This document shows positions 1 through 8,977 of a DNA stretch of 64,000 nt, piece after piece. This DNA comes from CAVQBP01 sp964448105 (GTDB taxonomy: Bacteria > Bacteroidota > Ignavibacteria > Ignavibacteriales > Ignavibacteriaceae). Position 1 is the stretch's first letter. The number at the start of each line of letters is the position of its first letter. The DNA lies in NCBI GenBank assembly GCA_964448105.1, contig CAYUVK010000008.1:10347-74346 (forward strand). Direction: 5' to 3'. The position numbers were made by a program, and so were the translations under genes. Below the pieces are notes generated by a model. It had not been told where the DNA came from and made no database searches. It saw only the letters and a list, made by a program, of their open reading frames with translations.

Positions 1-410
1 TCTCGGAAAATTTTTTGGTAATAAAGAAAAAACCGGCGTTTATAAACAGGATTAAATATGCAGAAATGGTTAAGCTTGTTAAGGAAATGATTAAAAACTC
101 AATTGATGCATTTATTAATAACGATCCCAAACTCGCTGCTAAAGTTATTGAAACAGACAAAATAATTGACCAATATAACCAGGAAAATCACCAGATTTTA
201 AAAGATATAATGAAAGAAGATCCGAATAACATTGATGATGCGGTTGTCTTGCTTGTTATTTCCAGGCAGATTGAAAGACTGGGAGACCATGCCACAAATA
301 TTGCGGAAGATGTTTATTTTATTGTTGAAGCACAAATGATAAAACATAAATATGAAAAATATTTATTCCATGAAGAAGAAGAGGAAGAAGATAAGGATGA
401 AGGTGAATGA
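1..410 (+). CDS. phoU: Phosphate uptake regulator PhoU, C-terminal part (cut by window edge)
   Basis: The reading frame is open to the left edge, so the gene starts outside the window; the TTG at 15 is probably internal. The visible ~135 residues match the second three-helix half of PhoU: a helix with the pattern AEMVKLVKEMIKNSIDAF, then the hallmark E-R-L-G-D-H-A-T-N-I-A-E metal-binding motif near the C-terminus. PhoU is a cytoplasmic protein that restrains Pst phosphate import and PhoR signalling. The tail is very acidic, with runs of Glu and Asp after residue 120. The next gene is on the opposite strand, so phoU ends its transcription unit here. Confidence 0.9.
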   Translation, partial: SENFLVIKKKPAFINRIKYAEMVKLVKEMIKNSIDAFINNDPKLAAKVIETDKIIDQYNQENHQILKDIMKEDPNNIDDAVVLLVISRQIERLGDHATNIAEDVYFIVEAQMIKHKYEKYLFHEEEEEEDKDEGE

Positions 411-460
411 GTATTGAGATATGAGTATATAGTGTTAAGTGTCTTGTCCTGAAGCTTTAA

Positions 461-1030
461 TTATTCAATGATATTTTTTAATATTTTTTGAATCATCTCT
501 CTAATATCCGAATTCTGCTCCTGGTTCGAAAGAACATTTAATTTTTGACCAAATATAAATCCCCAGCTTTGCATCACAAAAAATTCGGATAAAGATGAAT
601 CATTATATTTAACCTTATTCATTCTGTTGAAAACGTTCTTAACAATATCCTTTTCTTTTTGAAGCAAATTTTTTAATGCATTTAGTTCAGGCTCAAAATT
701 ATCATCTTTTAATACCAAAAGAACCAGTTCATAAATTAATTTATATTTCTCTCCTAGAGAATTTTTGTATATAAAATACTCAATAAACCTTTCTTCAATC
801 GGTTTTTCTTCATTGCTGAATATATTCTGAATTTCGTCAAGATATTCCTGACTTCTTAATTCAATTGTGGCATAATAAAGTTCTTCTTTTGATTGGAAAT
901 AATGGTAAATAGTAGCTTTGCCTATTCTAAGATCCCGTGCAATTTCATCAAGGGTTGTTTTATTTATTCCGTGCTTAGTAAATCTTTTAACAGCAGCCTG
1001 TATGATTTGCAGCTTCCGGTTTTTTTCCAC
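461..1030 (-). CDS. TetR/AcrR family transcriptional regulator
   Basis: A 189-residue protein with a TetR-type helix-turn-helix at about residues 8-55 (the IIQAAVKRFTKHG helix, then TTLDEIARDLRIGKATIYHYF with the usual YHYF end and KEEL start of helix 4). The remaining ~130 residues are a helical ligand-binding domain without a recognisable subfamily. The start is a GTG at 1030; an in-frame stop lies four codons upstream, so the start is well limited. It is convergent with phoU and divergent from the small Cys-rich gene at 1232, which share a ~200 bp AT-rich spacer where its operator would be expected. The ligand is unknown. Confidence 0.9.
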   Translation of the reverse strand: MEKNRKLQIIQAAVKRFTKHGINKTTLDEIARDLRIGKATIYHYFQSKEELYYATIELRSQEYLDEIQNIFSNEEKPIEERFIEYFIYKNSLGEKYKLIYELVLLVLKDDNFEPELNALKNLLQKEKDIVKNVFNRMNKVKYNDSSLSEFFVMQSWGFIFGQKLNVLSNQEQNSDIREMIQKILKNIIE

Positions 1031-1231
1031 TTTGGCTATTTAAGAGAATATTAAAAAATCTTATTATAAAATAGTAATTAAATACTAAAAAATAACGATA
1101 AAGACAAAATTTAATTATAATTGCCTCTTGTCAAATATATTCCCATACTATAAAAAAATTGCTGATTTAATTTCTGAATGTAATTTTTGATAATAGATAT
1201 AAAAATTATTTATTTAAAAACCGGGATAAAA

Positions 1232-1423
1232 ATGAGTTGCTGGGAATTTAAAAAATACGGCAGGGAAGCAGGCGGAGCAAAAGTTAAAGAATTAGGTGTT
1301 TGTCCTGCATATCCAAATAATGGGAAAATGTGTGCACAAATTGCGGGTACGTTTTGTGGCGGATATGTTCAGGGCACTTTTGCATCAAAACTGTCTAATT
1401 GTCTTAAATGTGATTTTTTTTAA
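1232..1423 (+). CDS. Small cysteine-rich protein of the CWEFKKxGRE type
   Basis: A 63-residue protein starting at the ATG within ATGAGTTGCTGGGAA; an in-frame upstream TTG would add 15 poorly conserved residues. It begins MSCWEFKKYGREAGG and has cysteines in GVCPA, MCAQ, TFCGG and NCLKCDF. This resembles the short two-CW type proteins of deltaproteobacteria and relatives, which occur alone or attached to signalling proteins. The second CW is altered here to CAQ. The cysteine spacing suggests metal or redox binding, but no function is established. No operon partner is visible. Confidence 0.7.
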   Translation: MSCWEFKKYGREAGGAKVKELGVCPAYPNNGKMCAQIAGTFCGGYVQGTFASKLSNCLKCDFF

Positions 1424-1528
1424 AAGTCCCTATTACGTTATTGCAAAGAAAACCAGCAATAAATAAAATTGAATTTTTAGCCCTCTTATTAAGCTCATGT
1501 ATTTCTTAAAGAGAAAGAAAATATAAAA

Positions 1529-1554
1529 AAAGCTTGAAAATACATTCAAGCTTT
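1529..1554 (-). terminator. Intrinsic terminator of the leftward ytxH gene
   Basis: A perfect 10-bp stem (AAAGCTTGAA / TTCAAGCTTT) with a 6-nt loop. On the minus strand it is followed by a run of T (TTTTTTTATAT). It lies just past the stop codon of the YtxH-like gene. Confidence 0.8.
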
Positions 1555-1565
1555 TCATAAGAAGA

Positions 1566-1829
1566 CTAATTTGAAACTATTTTTTTTGCATCATCAATTA
1601 TTGATTCCGCTTTTTTTTTCCCCTCTTTGATAACTTCTTCGGCTTTTTCTTTTCCGGCATCAACAAGATCATTTACATCATCAGCGATATCATCAGCCTT
1701 ATTTGAAATTTTCCTCCTGAGCTTTTTACCGGTCATTGGTGTATAAAGCATAGCAAGTGCGCTTCCTACAACTCCCCCTATTAATAATCCTGTGATGAAG
1801 CCATTTAATTTTTCTGATTCTTTACTCAT
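1566..1829 (-). CDS. YtxH-like protein
   Basis: An 87-residue protein with an N-terminal membrane segment (GFITGLLIGGVVGSALAMLY), then the YtxH signature TPMTGKKLRRKI and a charged amphipathic C-terminal helix rich in Asp, Lys and Glu. Family members are small membrane-anchored proteins often linked to general stress; no biochemical role is established. The ATG has a purine-rich AAAAGGAGGA upstream on the minus strand, an unusually good ribosome site for this window. It lies ~100 bp downstream of the rhomboid gene in the same direction and is followed by a terminator. Confidence 0.85.
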   Translation of the reverse strand: MSKESEKLNGFITGLLIGGVVGSALAMLYTPMTGKKLRRKISNKADDIADDVNDLVDAGKEKAEEVIKEGKKKAESIIDDAKKIVSN

Positions 1830-1932
1830 TTTTGTCCTCCTTTTTATCCATAAAAGGTATTTTTTCTTTATTCTTTATTATAATAGTATATAATTTCTTT
1901 GGATACAACAAAGTAAATCACATTACCCCAAA

Positions 1933-2670
1933 TTATTTTTTACCGATGGTGAAAAATTTAATTAAAATTAAACCGGCAATAAAGCCGCCGATATGTGCCC
2001 CGTATGCCACGCCGCCCTCTTGAGCACCCGAACCAAGCAGACCTATACCGCTTACCAGCTGGAATAAGAACCATAATCCTATCGCCAGAATTGCAGGAAC
2101 TTCAGTAATAAAATAAAGAATAATAACTGCAACTCTCCGTTTTGGAAAAAGAAGCAGGTAAGCACCTAAGACTCCTGAAATGGCACCTGACGCACCCAAT
2201 GTCGGGATCAGCATATTCCCTCCGAGTATTAGCGTGGAATAGACATGTGCTAGTGAAGCGATTATACCACAAACGAGATAAAATATTATATACCTGAAAT
2301 GCCCTATTTTATTTTCAATATTATCCCCAAAGATTAATAAAAAAAGCATATTGCCAAAGATATGCGCAATCCCGCCATGCATAAACATCGAAGTTATAAT
2401 TGTTATATAAACAGGGCTTGGAGTTCTTTCCAGACCGGGAATCGTATACGTTTTACCTGTTTGCATATCTTCATACGTTTTGGAATGTGTTACAACATCT
2501 TGCCCGGTTACGATTTCGTCCGGTACAGTTGAAAAAGAATAAGTAAACTTTACATTATTTCCGAAATCCTGCAGAAAAACAAAAACCAAAACATTTATCA
2601 ATACTAGCAGGTAATTTATTATAGGAAAAATTTTTCGATCTCTATTATCATCGCCTATGGGGAAAAGCAT
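1933..2670 (-). CDS. Rhomboid family intramembrane serine protease
   Basis: A 245-residue polytopic membrane protein with all rhomboid hallmarks: the HxxxN motif (H103 to N107, in AHIFGN), the catalytic serine S161 in GASG, and the catalytic histidine H226 in AHIGGF. About six membrane helices can be drawn, with a ~55-residue hydrophilic loop after the first (residues 36-85). Rhomboids cleave membrane-protein substrates within the bilayer; the substrate here cannot be deduced. Same strand as the ytxH-like gene downstream. Confidence 0.93.
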   Translation of the reverse strand: MLFPIGDDNRDRKIFPIINYLLVLINVLVFVFLQDFGNNVKFTYSFSTVPDEIVTGQDVVTHSKTYEDMQTGKTYTIPGLERTPSPVYITIITSMFMHGGIAHIFGNMLFLLIFGDNIENKIGHFRYIIFYLVCGIIASLAHVYSTLILGGNMLIPTLGASGAISGVLGAYLLLFPKRRVAVIILYFITEVPAILAIGLWFLFQLVSGIGLLGSGAQEGGVAYGAHIGGFIAGLILIKFFTIGKK

Positions 2671-2769
2671 TCAAGATTCCCTTCCAAAATGAAAAGTTGT
2701 TCTGAAATAATTGAAAAGATACTATTCAAATATAATACTTACTTAAATATATTATTCTATAATTACATA

Positions 2770-4467
2770 CTATTGGGCTGGAATTCTTTTCTTAGTAAAT
2801 GGACTAAATAAAATTGAAAGTAAAATTACCAATAAGCATCCAATCAAATTAAACCAAAGAAAAGGGATTTGTGTAAAGATGTAACATAATATCACAACTA
2901 TCTCTGCAATTAATGCAGCACTGAAAGTTGCTGTTCCCCCAATTCTTTTCAGATAAAATGCTATTAAAAATATTCCCAGTATCGTACCGTAAAAAAGCGA
3001 ACCTAAAATATTAACAGCTTCAATTAAAGAGCCTAATCGGTTTGCAAAGAGAGCAAAAGTAATAGCGTATATTCCCCAGAAAACAGTGGCAATTTTAGAT
3101 ATGAATAAGTAGTGTTTATCATCTGCATTTTTTTTGAATAATCTTCTATAGATATCAATAACCGTTGTGGAAGATAATGCATTTAATTCGGCTGATGTTG
3201 AAGACATTGAAGCAGAAAAAATAGCTGCGAGTATTAGCCCTATTAAGCCGACAGGAAGGTAATGAATTACAAAACTTAGAAAAATATAATTAGTATCATT
3301 AATATCTGCTTCCGGGTCAGCTTTTTTTATCAGATCAATTGCTTTATTTCTAATTTCTAGTCCCTGTTTATGGGAATCACTTAATTTATCAACATTTTCC
3401 TCTACATAGTTATTTTGATTTGAATTAAGTGCAAATAAAAGACCGGAAATATTTCCCCTTTTTTCCAATGTAATTTTATGATAATCCGATTCAAGCTGCC
3501 TGTATTCAGCTGCATACTGGCTGCTTTTTACTTTCGCAGTTTCAACCGAATTGAAGAAAAGGGGAGGGGTTACAAATTGATAAAAGACAAAAACCATAGC
3601 CCCTGTAAATAAAATAAAAAACTGCATTGGAATTTTTACAACGCCGTTTGCAAGTAATCCAATCCTGCTTTGAGCAATAGAACTTCCTGCCAGATATCTT
3701 TGAACCTGTGACTGGTCTGTTCCAAAATACGAAAGCATTAAAAATGTTCCGCCGATTATACCAGACCAGAATGTATACCGGTCATTTAAATCAAAAGAAA
3801 AATCAATCGCATTTAACCTTCCCATTTTACCTGCAATATGTGCGGCATCAAGCACTGAAATTCCTGTCGGTAAAAGTTTAAATATCATAAAAAAAACTGC
3901 AAGCATACCGAACATTATAATTATCATTTGTTGAATGTGCGTTTTGTTTACGGCATTAGAACCCCCGATTGTAGTATAGAGTATTACTACCCCTCCGGTA
4001 ATGATAACGGTATAATCAATATTCCATCCAAGTATAACAGAAAAAATTAAAGCAGGAGCCAAGATTGTAAAACCAGCCCCTAATCCGCGCTGAATTAAAA
4101 ATAAAATGCTTCCTAAAATCCTGTTTTTAAGATCAAATCTTTTTTCAAGATATTCATATGCTGTATAGATATTTAATTTATGGTATAATGGAACAGCGGT
4201 AATTGAAAGGAGGATCATTGCAACAGGAAGGCCAAGATAAAACTGGACAAAACGCATTCCATCAACATAAGCCTGTCCCGGAGTAGATAAAAAAGTTATA
4301 GCACTTGCCTGAGTAGCCATTATAGATAGGGTGACAATATACCAGGGGGTCGTACGGCCCGCACGGATATAACCATCAATATCTTTTGTCCCCTTTGTTT
4401 TCCATATCCCATAAATAACAACAAAAGCGAGAAAGCCGCACATTACAATCCAATCAATGTAGCTCAC
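2770..4467 (-). CDS. Sodium:solute symporter (SSS/SLC5 family)
   Basis: A 565-residue protein with ~13 hydrophobic helices and typical SSS features: GRTTPWYIVTLSIMATQASAITFL near residues 38-60, QRGLGAG at 126-132, and SMSSTSAELNALSS in the second half, where the sodium-site Ser/Thr lie in this family. A hydrophilic stretch of ~85 residues (about 308-392) between two helices is longer than usual. The start is a GTG at 4467 overlapping the stop of the 48-residue gene upstream (GTGA), which implies translational coupling. The solute is unknown; the gene pair upstream with a deacetylase suggests a sugar or amino-sugar, which is inference. Confidence 0.92.
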   Translation of the reverse strand: MSYIDWIVMCGFLAFVVIYGIWKTKGTKDIDGYIRAGRTTPWYIVTLSIMATQASAITFLSTPGQAYVDGMRFVQFYLGLPVAMILLSITAVPLYHKLNIYTAYEYLEKRFDLKNRILGSILFLIQRGLGAGFTILAPALIFSVILGWNIDYTVIITGGVVILYTTIGGSNAVNKTHIQQMIIIMFGMLAVFFMIFKLLPTGISVLDAAHIAGKMGRLNAIDFSFDLNDRYTFWSGIIGGTFLMLSYFGTDQSQVQRYLAGSSIAQSRIGLLANGVVKIPMQFFILFTGAMVFVFYQFVTPPLFFNSVETAKVKSSQYAAEYRQLESDYHKITLEKRGNISGLLFALNSNQNNYVEENVDKLSDSHKQGLEIRNKAIDLIKKADPEADINDTNYIFLSFVIHYLPVGLIGLILAAIFSASMSSTSAELNALSSTTVIDIYRRLFKKNADDKHYLFISKIATVFWGIYAITFALFANRLGSLIEAVNILGSLFYGTILGIFLIAFYLKRIGGTATFSAALIAEIVVILCYIFTQIPFLWFNLIGCLLVILLSILFSPFTKKRIPAQ

Positions 4468-4610
4468 TCAAAAACCTTTGTGAATATGTAGAAAATAATT
4501 ACGAGGAATACCAGGTTAAAAAAAACTAAGGCATACAATCTACCCCACGTTTTTAAAACCGGCGGTTTTTCTTCAGTATCATTATTTTGAAGATTGCTGG
4601 TTTGATTCAA
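4464..4610 (-). CDS. Small single-span membrane protein, 48 aa, coupled to the symporter
   Basis: Reading frame MNQTSNLQNNDTEEK..., with a hydrophilic N-terminus, the segment PPVLKTWGRLYALV, then one strongly hydrophobic helix (ALVFFNLVFLVIIFYIF) and a short tail TKVFE. The proposed start is TTG at 4610, inside the end of the deacetylase gene (28 bp overlap). Its stop overlaps the GTG of the symporter by the GTGA arrangement. The tight double overlap and the clear transmembrane profile argue for a real gene. I infer an accessory subunit or assembly helper of the symporter. The exact start is uncertain. Confidence 0.7.
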   Translation of the reverse strand: MNQTSNLQNNDTEEKPPVLKTWGRLYALVFFNLVFLVIIFYIFTKVFE

Positions 4611-7113
4611 CTTTCTTTCCTGCAGAAATAAGATTTACAAATATTCTGTAAGAGCCGGGAACCCCGGCAGGCAATTGTCTAAACCATGAATAACCTGTGT
4701 AAATGAAAACTCCTTTACCATAATGTGCGAGCAGCAGTCCGCCTTTTTGCGGACTTTCACCAGGATCATTACACTCAATTACAGTTTCATATTTTGGATC
4801 CCAGTTATCTGCAAAATATAAGCCTCTTTCCTGAACCCAACCCACGAAATCTTGCTTGGTAATTTTATTTGGATAATTAAGCAATTGATTGTCCGGGTTA
4901 ATAAATGTAACCGGTGCCTCTTCAACTGTAACTCTATTCCTTGATAAGCTGAATGGATATGAACCAATTTGATCAAGAACAGTTCTTCTATTTACTACAT
5001 ATTGAACAACAAATGTACCTCCATCTTTAACGTATTCCATTAATTTTGGCTGTTCAACAGCAAGCCTCTTTCTTGTATTGTAAGCCCTTACTCCGGCAAC
5101 TATTGCATCATATTTTGATAGATCGGTATTCTCAATATCATTATCGCTTAATAAAGTCACCTTATATCCAAGCTGCTCAAGGTAAAACGGAATATTATCA
5201 CCTGAACCCATAATGTATCCGATATTGCTGATAACTTTTTTAATATCCAATTTAACTAATTTTATTTGTGCAGGAGGAAACAAAGTTTGAATGGGGATAT
5301 AAGAATAATCGATTGTTACCAGGCTTTTCGAATAAGTTTTATTTCCTATTTCTGCTTCGGCAAGTAATTTCACATCCGATTCACCTGAAGGCGGGAAAAT
5401 TGTAAATGAGAAATCTTTTTCATCATACTTTTTAGATAATGAAAAATTTATTTGCCCCGGCTCAATTTTCCATCCCGGCGGAATTTTAAATTTCAAAATG
5501 CCGTTAGCATTATCTTCATGAGCTTTTACAGCAATATTAATTTTTCTTCCATCATTATTTGGAAAGAGGTAAACAGGATCCTCAAAATTAATTGTAACAG
5601 GAGGAGTTATTTCTATTGCACGATATTTCTCTCCTTTTACTGGATCCGTCCATCTATATAAAACAGGGATTTTAAAAGGCAGCTCAACACCATTTGCGTC
5701 AAGGGTGAAAACTGCAGTAATCGGCGGATCATTTTCCGGTTTACCAACTAATTGGAGGCTATCTTCAATATAATCTCCTTTTGTCGGTTCTTCTCTTAGC
5801 CAATAAGGCTGGGTGATTGGAATATTATCAGGTAATTTTATTGTTGATTCATAAGTTTCAAAATCTTCGTCTTTAAGTTTTTTATTAATCTCTTTGTCGT
5901 TTTCCTGATATTCAACCTTAACATTTTTTAAAACAAAAGGATAATTGGAACGGTTTACGATTCCTGAAGTGACATTTAATTTTCCTCCCGGAACAACGGA
6001 GTAATCGGAAGCAATTGCTTCAAGCCATAACCCTGCTGAAGACCTAATAACATCAAGCAATTGTTTTCTCTTCAGCGGACTCCAATAATCATCTTTTATA
6101 TTTCCCATTTCTTTATAAGCTTCAACCAATGTTGGAATTATTGCAGAAGGATTTTGCATATCAAAATTTTTATTTGCTTCCGAAAGCAATTTGCTAACTT
6201 TTTCACTTCCCGGGACTCTATCCCATGTTAGATCAATATCTTCAAAAAGATTTTTTTTAGCAGGTATCCCGTCTAAATGAGTAAAATAATTTATTGTTTC
6301 GCCGCGTCTCCCGGAGGAACCGAAGCCCTGGGTTTTATGCATTGAACGGCTTTCTGCAGCAATTTCAGTATAAGATTTTCCTAAAAGTTTGTTGTATGCT
6401 CCAAGGTCAATACTTATTATGCTGTCATTACCTTTATTTTCAATTGAAGGGTTCCATGCATTCCAGTAAATTCTTTTTGTCTGCCATGTTTTAACATATT
6501 TCAATTGCTCGGGAAAAGCATTTGTATCACCGGAAATTTTAAATGCTTCCATTGCAAGAATGGCAGAAGCTGTATGGTGACCATGACCGCCGGCCCCTGT
6601 ACCGGGAAAGCGTGTAATTATAACATCCGGCCTGAATTTTCTTATTACCCAGACTACATCTGATAATATTTTTTGTTTACCCCATATCTTAAAAGTTTCT
6701 TCGGCAGATTTTGAATATCCAAAATCAACGGCACGCGTAAAGAATTGTTCAGCCCCGTCAATTCTTCTAGCGGCTAATAATTCCTGGGTCCTTATGACTC
6801 CCAATTTTTCAGCAAGTTCATCTCCCACTAAATTTTGCCCGCCCCCTCCTCTGTTCATTGCTAAATAACCGGTTCGTAATAATTTCCCGGAAGCAAAATA
6901 TGATAATAATGCTGTATTCTCATCGTCGGGGTGAGCGGCAATATATAATACACTTCCAAGTACATCTAACTTTTCCAATGCTAATTTCAATTCTGCTGCA
7001 TCCTTAATCTTCTCAGGTTGAGCTTTAACGGAAGATACAATTGCAAATAAAAGAATAAACAAAACTGGAAATTTAATCCCGGAGATTTTTTTTAGAAAAG
7101 TAGAATTTATCAT
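4582..7113 (-). CDS. Exported PIG-L/LmbE-family deacetylase with long C-terminal region
   Basis: An 843-residue protein with a signal peptide (~1-31). Residues ~50-260 form a PIG-L domain: the zinc motif AHPDDE at 60-65 and the third-ligand region GGHGHH at 175-180. Known family members remove N-acetyl groups from sugars such as GlcNAc conjugates. The C-terminal ~550 residues contain beta-rich stretches and, around 630-840, a region reminiscent of a glutamine-amidotransferase-like (ThuA-type) fold (YDAIVAGVRAYN, GGTFVVQY). It is the first gene of an apparent leftward operon with the 48-aa protein and the symporter. The exact substrate is unknown. Confidence 0.88.
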   Translation of the reverse strand: MINSTFLKKISGIKFPVLFILLFAIVSSVKAQPEKIKDAAELKLALEKLDVLGSVLYIAAHPDDENTALLSYFASGKLLRTGYLAMNRGGGGQNLVGDELAEKLGVIRTQELLAARRIDGAEQFFTRAVDFGYSKSAEETFKIWGKQKILSDVVWVIRKFRPDVIITRFPGTGAGGHGHHTASAILAMEAFKISGDTNAFPEQLKYVKTWQTKRIYWNAWNPSIENKGNDSIISIDLGAYNKLLGKSYTEIAAESRSMHKTQGFGSSGRRGETINYFTHLDGIPAKKNLFEDIDLTWDRVPGSEKVSKLLSEANKNFDMQNPSAIIPTLVEAYKEMGNIKDDYWSPLKRKQLLDVIRSSAGLWLEAIASDYSVVPGGKLNVTSGIVNRSNYPFVLKNVKVEYQENDKEINKKLKDEDFETYESTIKLPDNIPITQPYWLREEPTKGDYIEDSLQLVGKPENDPPITAVFTLDANGVELPFKIPVLYRWTDPVKGEKYRAIEITPPVTINFEDPVYLFPNNDGRKINIAVKAHEDNANGILKFKIPPGWKIEPGQINFSLSKKYDEKDFSFTIFPPSGESDVKLLAEAEIGNKTYSKSLVTIDYSYIPIQTLFPPAQIKLVKLDIKKVISNIGYIMGSGDNIPFYLEQLGYKVTLLSDNDIENTDLSKYDAIVAGVRAYNTRKRLAVEQPKLMEYVKDGGTFVVQYVVNRRTVLDQIGSYPFSLSRNRVTVEEAPVTFINPDNQLLNYPNKITKQDFVGWVQERGLYFADNWDPKYETVIECNDPGESPQKGGLLLAHYGKGVFIYTGYSWFRQLPAGVPGSYRIFVNLISAGKKVESNQQSSK

Positions 7114-7296
7114 ATGATTATATTTCTGAAAATGTTATTTGAGATGTTTTTTACAAATAAAATGAATAAGGTAAAATATTAAATTATGTTTTTAATTATA
7201 TTTAGCATAACCAAAAATGAAAAAATAAGAATCAAGTATTCTATTTATGAAAATTAGAGTTTTCTTTTATATATCCAAACCATTTATCAATTAAGT

Positions 7297-8109
7297 ATGA
7301 TAGAAATCAAAGATTTTAAAATAGGAGATAATAAACCTTTAGTATTAATTGCAGGTCCTTGTGTTGTTGAAAATGAAAAAATAATTTTATACACAGCCGA
7401 GAGAATAAAGGAAATTACCACAAAACTTAGCATACCTTATATATTCAAAGCAAGCTATAAAAAAGCGAACAGGACAAGCGTCAATTCTTTTACCGGGATC
7501 GGAGATGAAGAAGCATTAAAAATTCTTTTAAAAGTTAATAATCAATTTGAAATTCCGGTTTTAACCGATATTCATTCACCAGAAGAAGCAAAAGTTGCTG
7601 CAGAGTATGTAGATGTTTTACAAATACCGGCATTTCTTTGCAGGCAGACTGAGTTATTGATTTCTGCTGGAGAAACAGGCAAAATAGTAAATATTAAAAA
7701 GGGTCAGTTTTTAGCCCCTGATGATATGAAATTTGCAGCCGAAAAAGTGGCATCGACCGGGAATAAAAAAATTCTTTTGACTGAGAGAGGAACAACGTTC
7801 GGTTACCATAATTTAGTTGTGGATATGCGGGCATTCATAATTATGAAAGAATTAGGCTATCCTGTTGTTATGGATGCAACTCATTCTGTTCAGTTGCCCT
7901 CTAAAGGAAATGTAAGCGGCGGTGAGCCTAAATTTATAAAACCACTTGCAAGAGCTGCGGCAGCTGTTGGTATTGATGCACTGTTTTTGGAAGTTCATCC
8001 AAATCCTAAAGAAGCATTAAGTGATGCTGCAAGCCAGCTTCCTTTAAATGAACTGGAAGACTTATTAATTGATGTAGCTAGTATTGATAAAATAGTGAAA
8101 GGGTATTGA
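7297..8109 (+). CDS. kdsA: 3-deoxy-8-phosphooctulonate synthase
   Basis: A 270-residue protein condensing phosphoenolpyruvate with arabinose 5-phosphate to KDO-8-phosphate in the cytoplasm. Motifs match KdsA rather than DAHP synthase: IAGPCVVEN (residues 18-26), FKASYKKANRTS, LTDIHSPEEA, DVLQIPAFLCRQTELL with the usual Cys-Arg-Gln-Thr, ERGTTFGYHNLVVDMR and MDATHSVQLPS. The length is normal. It starts the KDO/LPS gene cluster together with kdsD at 8978 and the lpt genes. Confidence 0.97.
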   Translation: MIEIKDFKIGDNKPLVLIAGPCVVENEKIILYTAERIKEITTKLSIPYIFKASYKKANRTSVNSFTGIGDEEALKILLKVNNQFEIPVLTDIHSPEEAKVAAEYVDVLQIPAFLCRQTELLISAGETGKIVNIKKGQFLAPDDMKFAAEKVASTGNKKILLTERGTTFGYHNLVVDMRAFIIMKELGYPVVMDATHSVQLPSKGNVSGGEPKFIKPLARAAAAVGIDALFLEVHPNPKEALSDAASQLPLNELEDLLIDVASIDKIVKGY

Positions 8110-8181
8110 GTGCAAGTGTAAGTTCAAGTTCAAGTGCAAGAAACTTGAACTTGCTCTTGCACTTACTCTTGAACTTGAACC
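8109..8181. repeat. CAAGTTC/CAAGTGC inverted short-repeat element
   Basis: Just after kdsA there is a stretch built from variants of CAAGTT and CAAGTG on one arm and their complements on the other. A perfect 10-bp stem (CAAGTTCAAG at 8125-8134, CTTGAACTTG at 8144-8153) has a 9-nt loop. There is no T-run after it, so it is not a classical terminator. It may be a dispersed palindromic element or transcript stabiliser. Confidence 0.6.
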
Positions 8182-8227
8182 AGGCGCGAGCAATGAATCG
8201 TAAAAATAAATATTATTTGTTATTAAG

Positions 8228-8974
8228 ATGGAGAATTTTCCCCGTACATTAAAAGAGATAGAAAAAAAATTATTGTTTTCTATACTTCCTTCCGGTAAAC
8301 CCGGGTATAAAATGTACAGGGATAAAATAAATAATAAATTTGTAATCGGATTCGGAAGATTCGGTGAGACAAATTTAGTCCTTGGAAATAAGGAGGATAA
8401 ATTCACTGTTCAGGATGCATCGTCTTCTATTTTTGCTGCAGGGTCTATTATTTATAATGAAGGGAAAATAGAAATAAGCATTAATGAAGAAATTGATGAT
8501 AAAATTGAATTCGATATTTCACCAGGAGAATATGAAAATCTTTTTAATAATACAGAGATAAAAAGGTGGAATTATTCTGAATGGATCCCGGGACAAAAAT
8601 CTCCAAAGGGAAAATCGAATGTAAGGGAAATTGTAGTTGTTCCGGGTAAATATACTTTAGTAATTTCATCGGAAGAAAAGAGAATCTGGTTATATGAATT
8701 CAGTTCCGGTATAAATTATTTAATCCCTTTATCAAATTTTTATAACCAATTAATGATTCTAAGAAATATACGTGATCCTAAAATTGCATTAAAACCTAAC
8801 CTGTTCTTTGAACAAGGTATGGGGAATATGAGTAATTATACCGACATTGATTTAAGAAATACTTTTATAACATATAATAAATATTTAAGGAAGCTTGACA
8901 TTAAAGAAGATTTAATGACAGCAAGACCTCAAAGAAAGAAAACAAAATTATTTAATTTTTTTAGAAAAGGATAA
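8228..8974 (+). CDS. Conserved-looking protein of unknown function between kdsA and kdsD
   Basis: A 248-residue soluble protein with no signal peptide or membrane helix. It mixes beta-rich stretches (KMYRDKINNKFVIGFGRFG, SSSIFAAGSIIYNEGKIEIS) with a basic C-terminus (TARPQRKKTKLFNFFRKG). I do not recognise a family. It ends 3 nt before kdsD in the same direction, so it is very probably co-transcribed with KDO synthesis genes. A role linked to envelope synthesis is inferred from position only. Confidence 0.8.
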   Translation: MENFPRTLKEIEKKLLFSILPSGKPGYKMYRDKINNKFVIGFGRFGETNLVLGNKEDKFTVQDASSSIFAAGSIIYNEGKIEISINEEIDDKIEFDISPGEYENLFNNTEIKRWNYSEWIPGQKSPKGKSNVREIVVVPGKYTLVISSEEKRIWLYEFSSGINYLIPLSNFYNQLMILRNIRDPKIALKPNLFFEQGMGNMSNYTDIDLRNTFITYNKYLRKLDIKEDLMTARPQRKKTKLFNFFRKG

Positions 8975-8977
8975 ATT

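Noticed and set aside
8065..8406. Leftward gene over kdsA end and the short-repeat tract
   Set aside because: It reads through the CAAGTT repeats (Leu/His-rich low complexity) and is antisense to two real genes.
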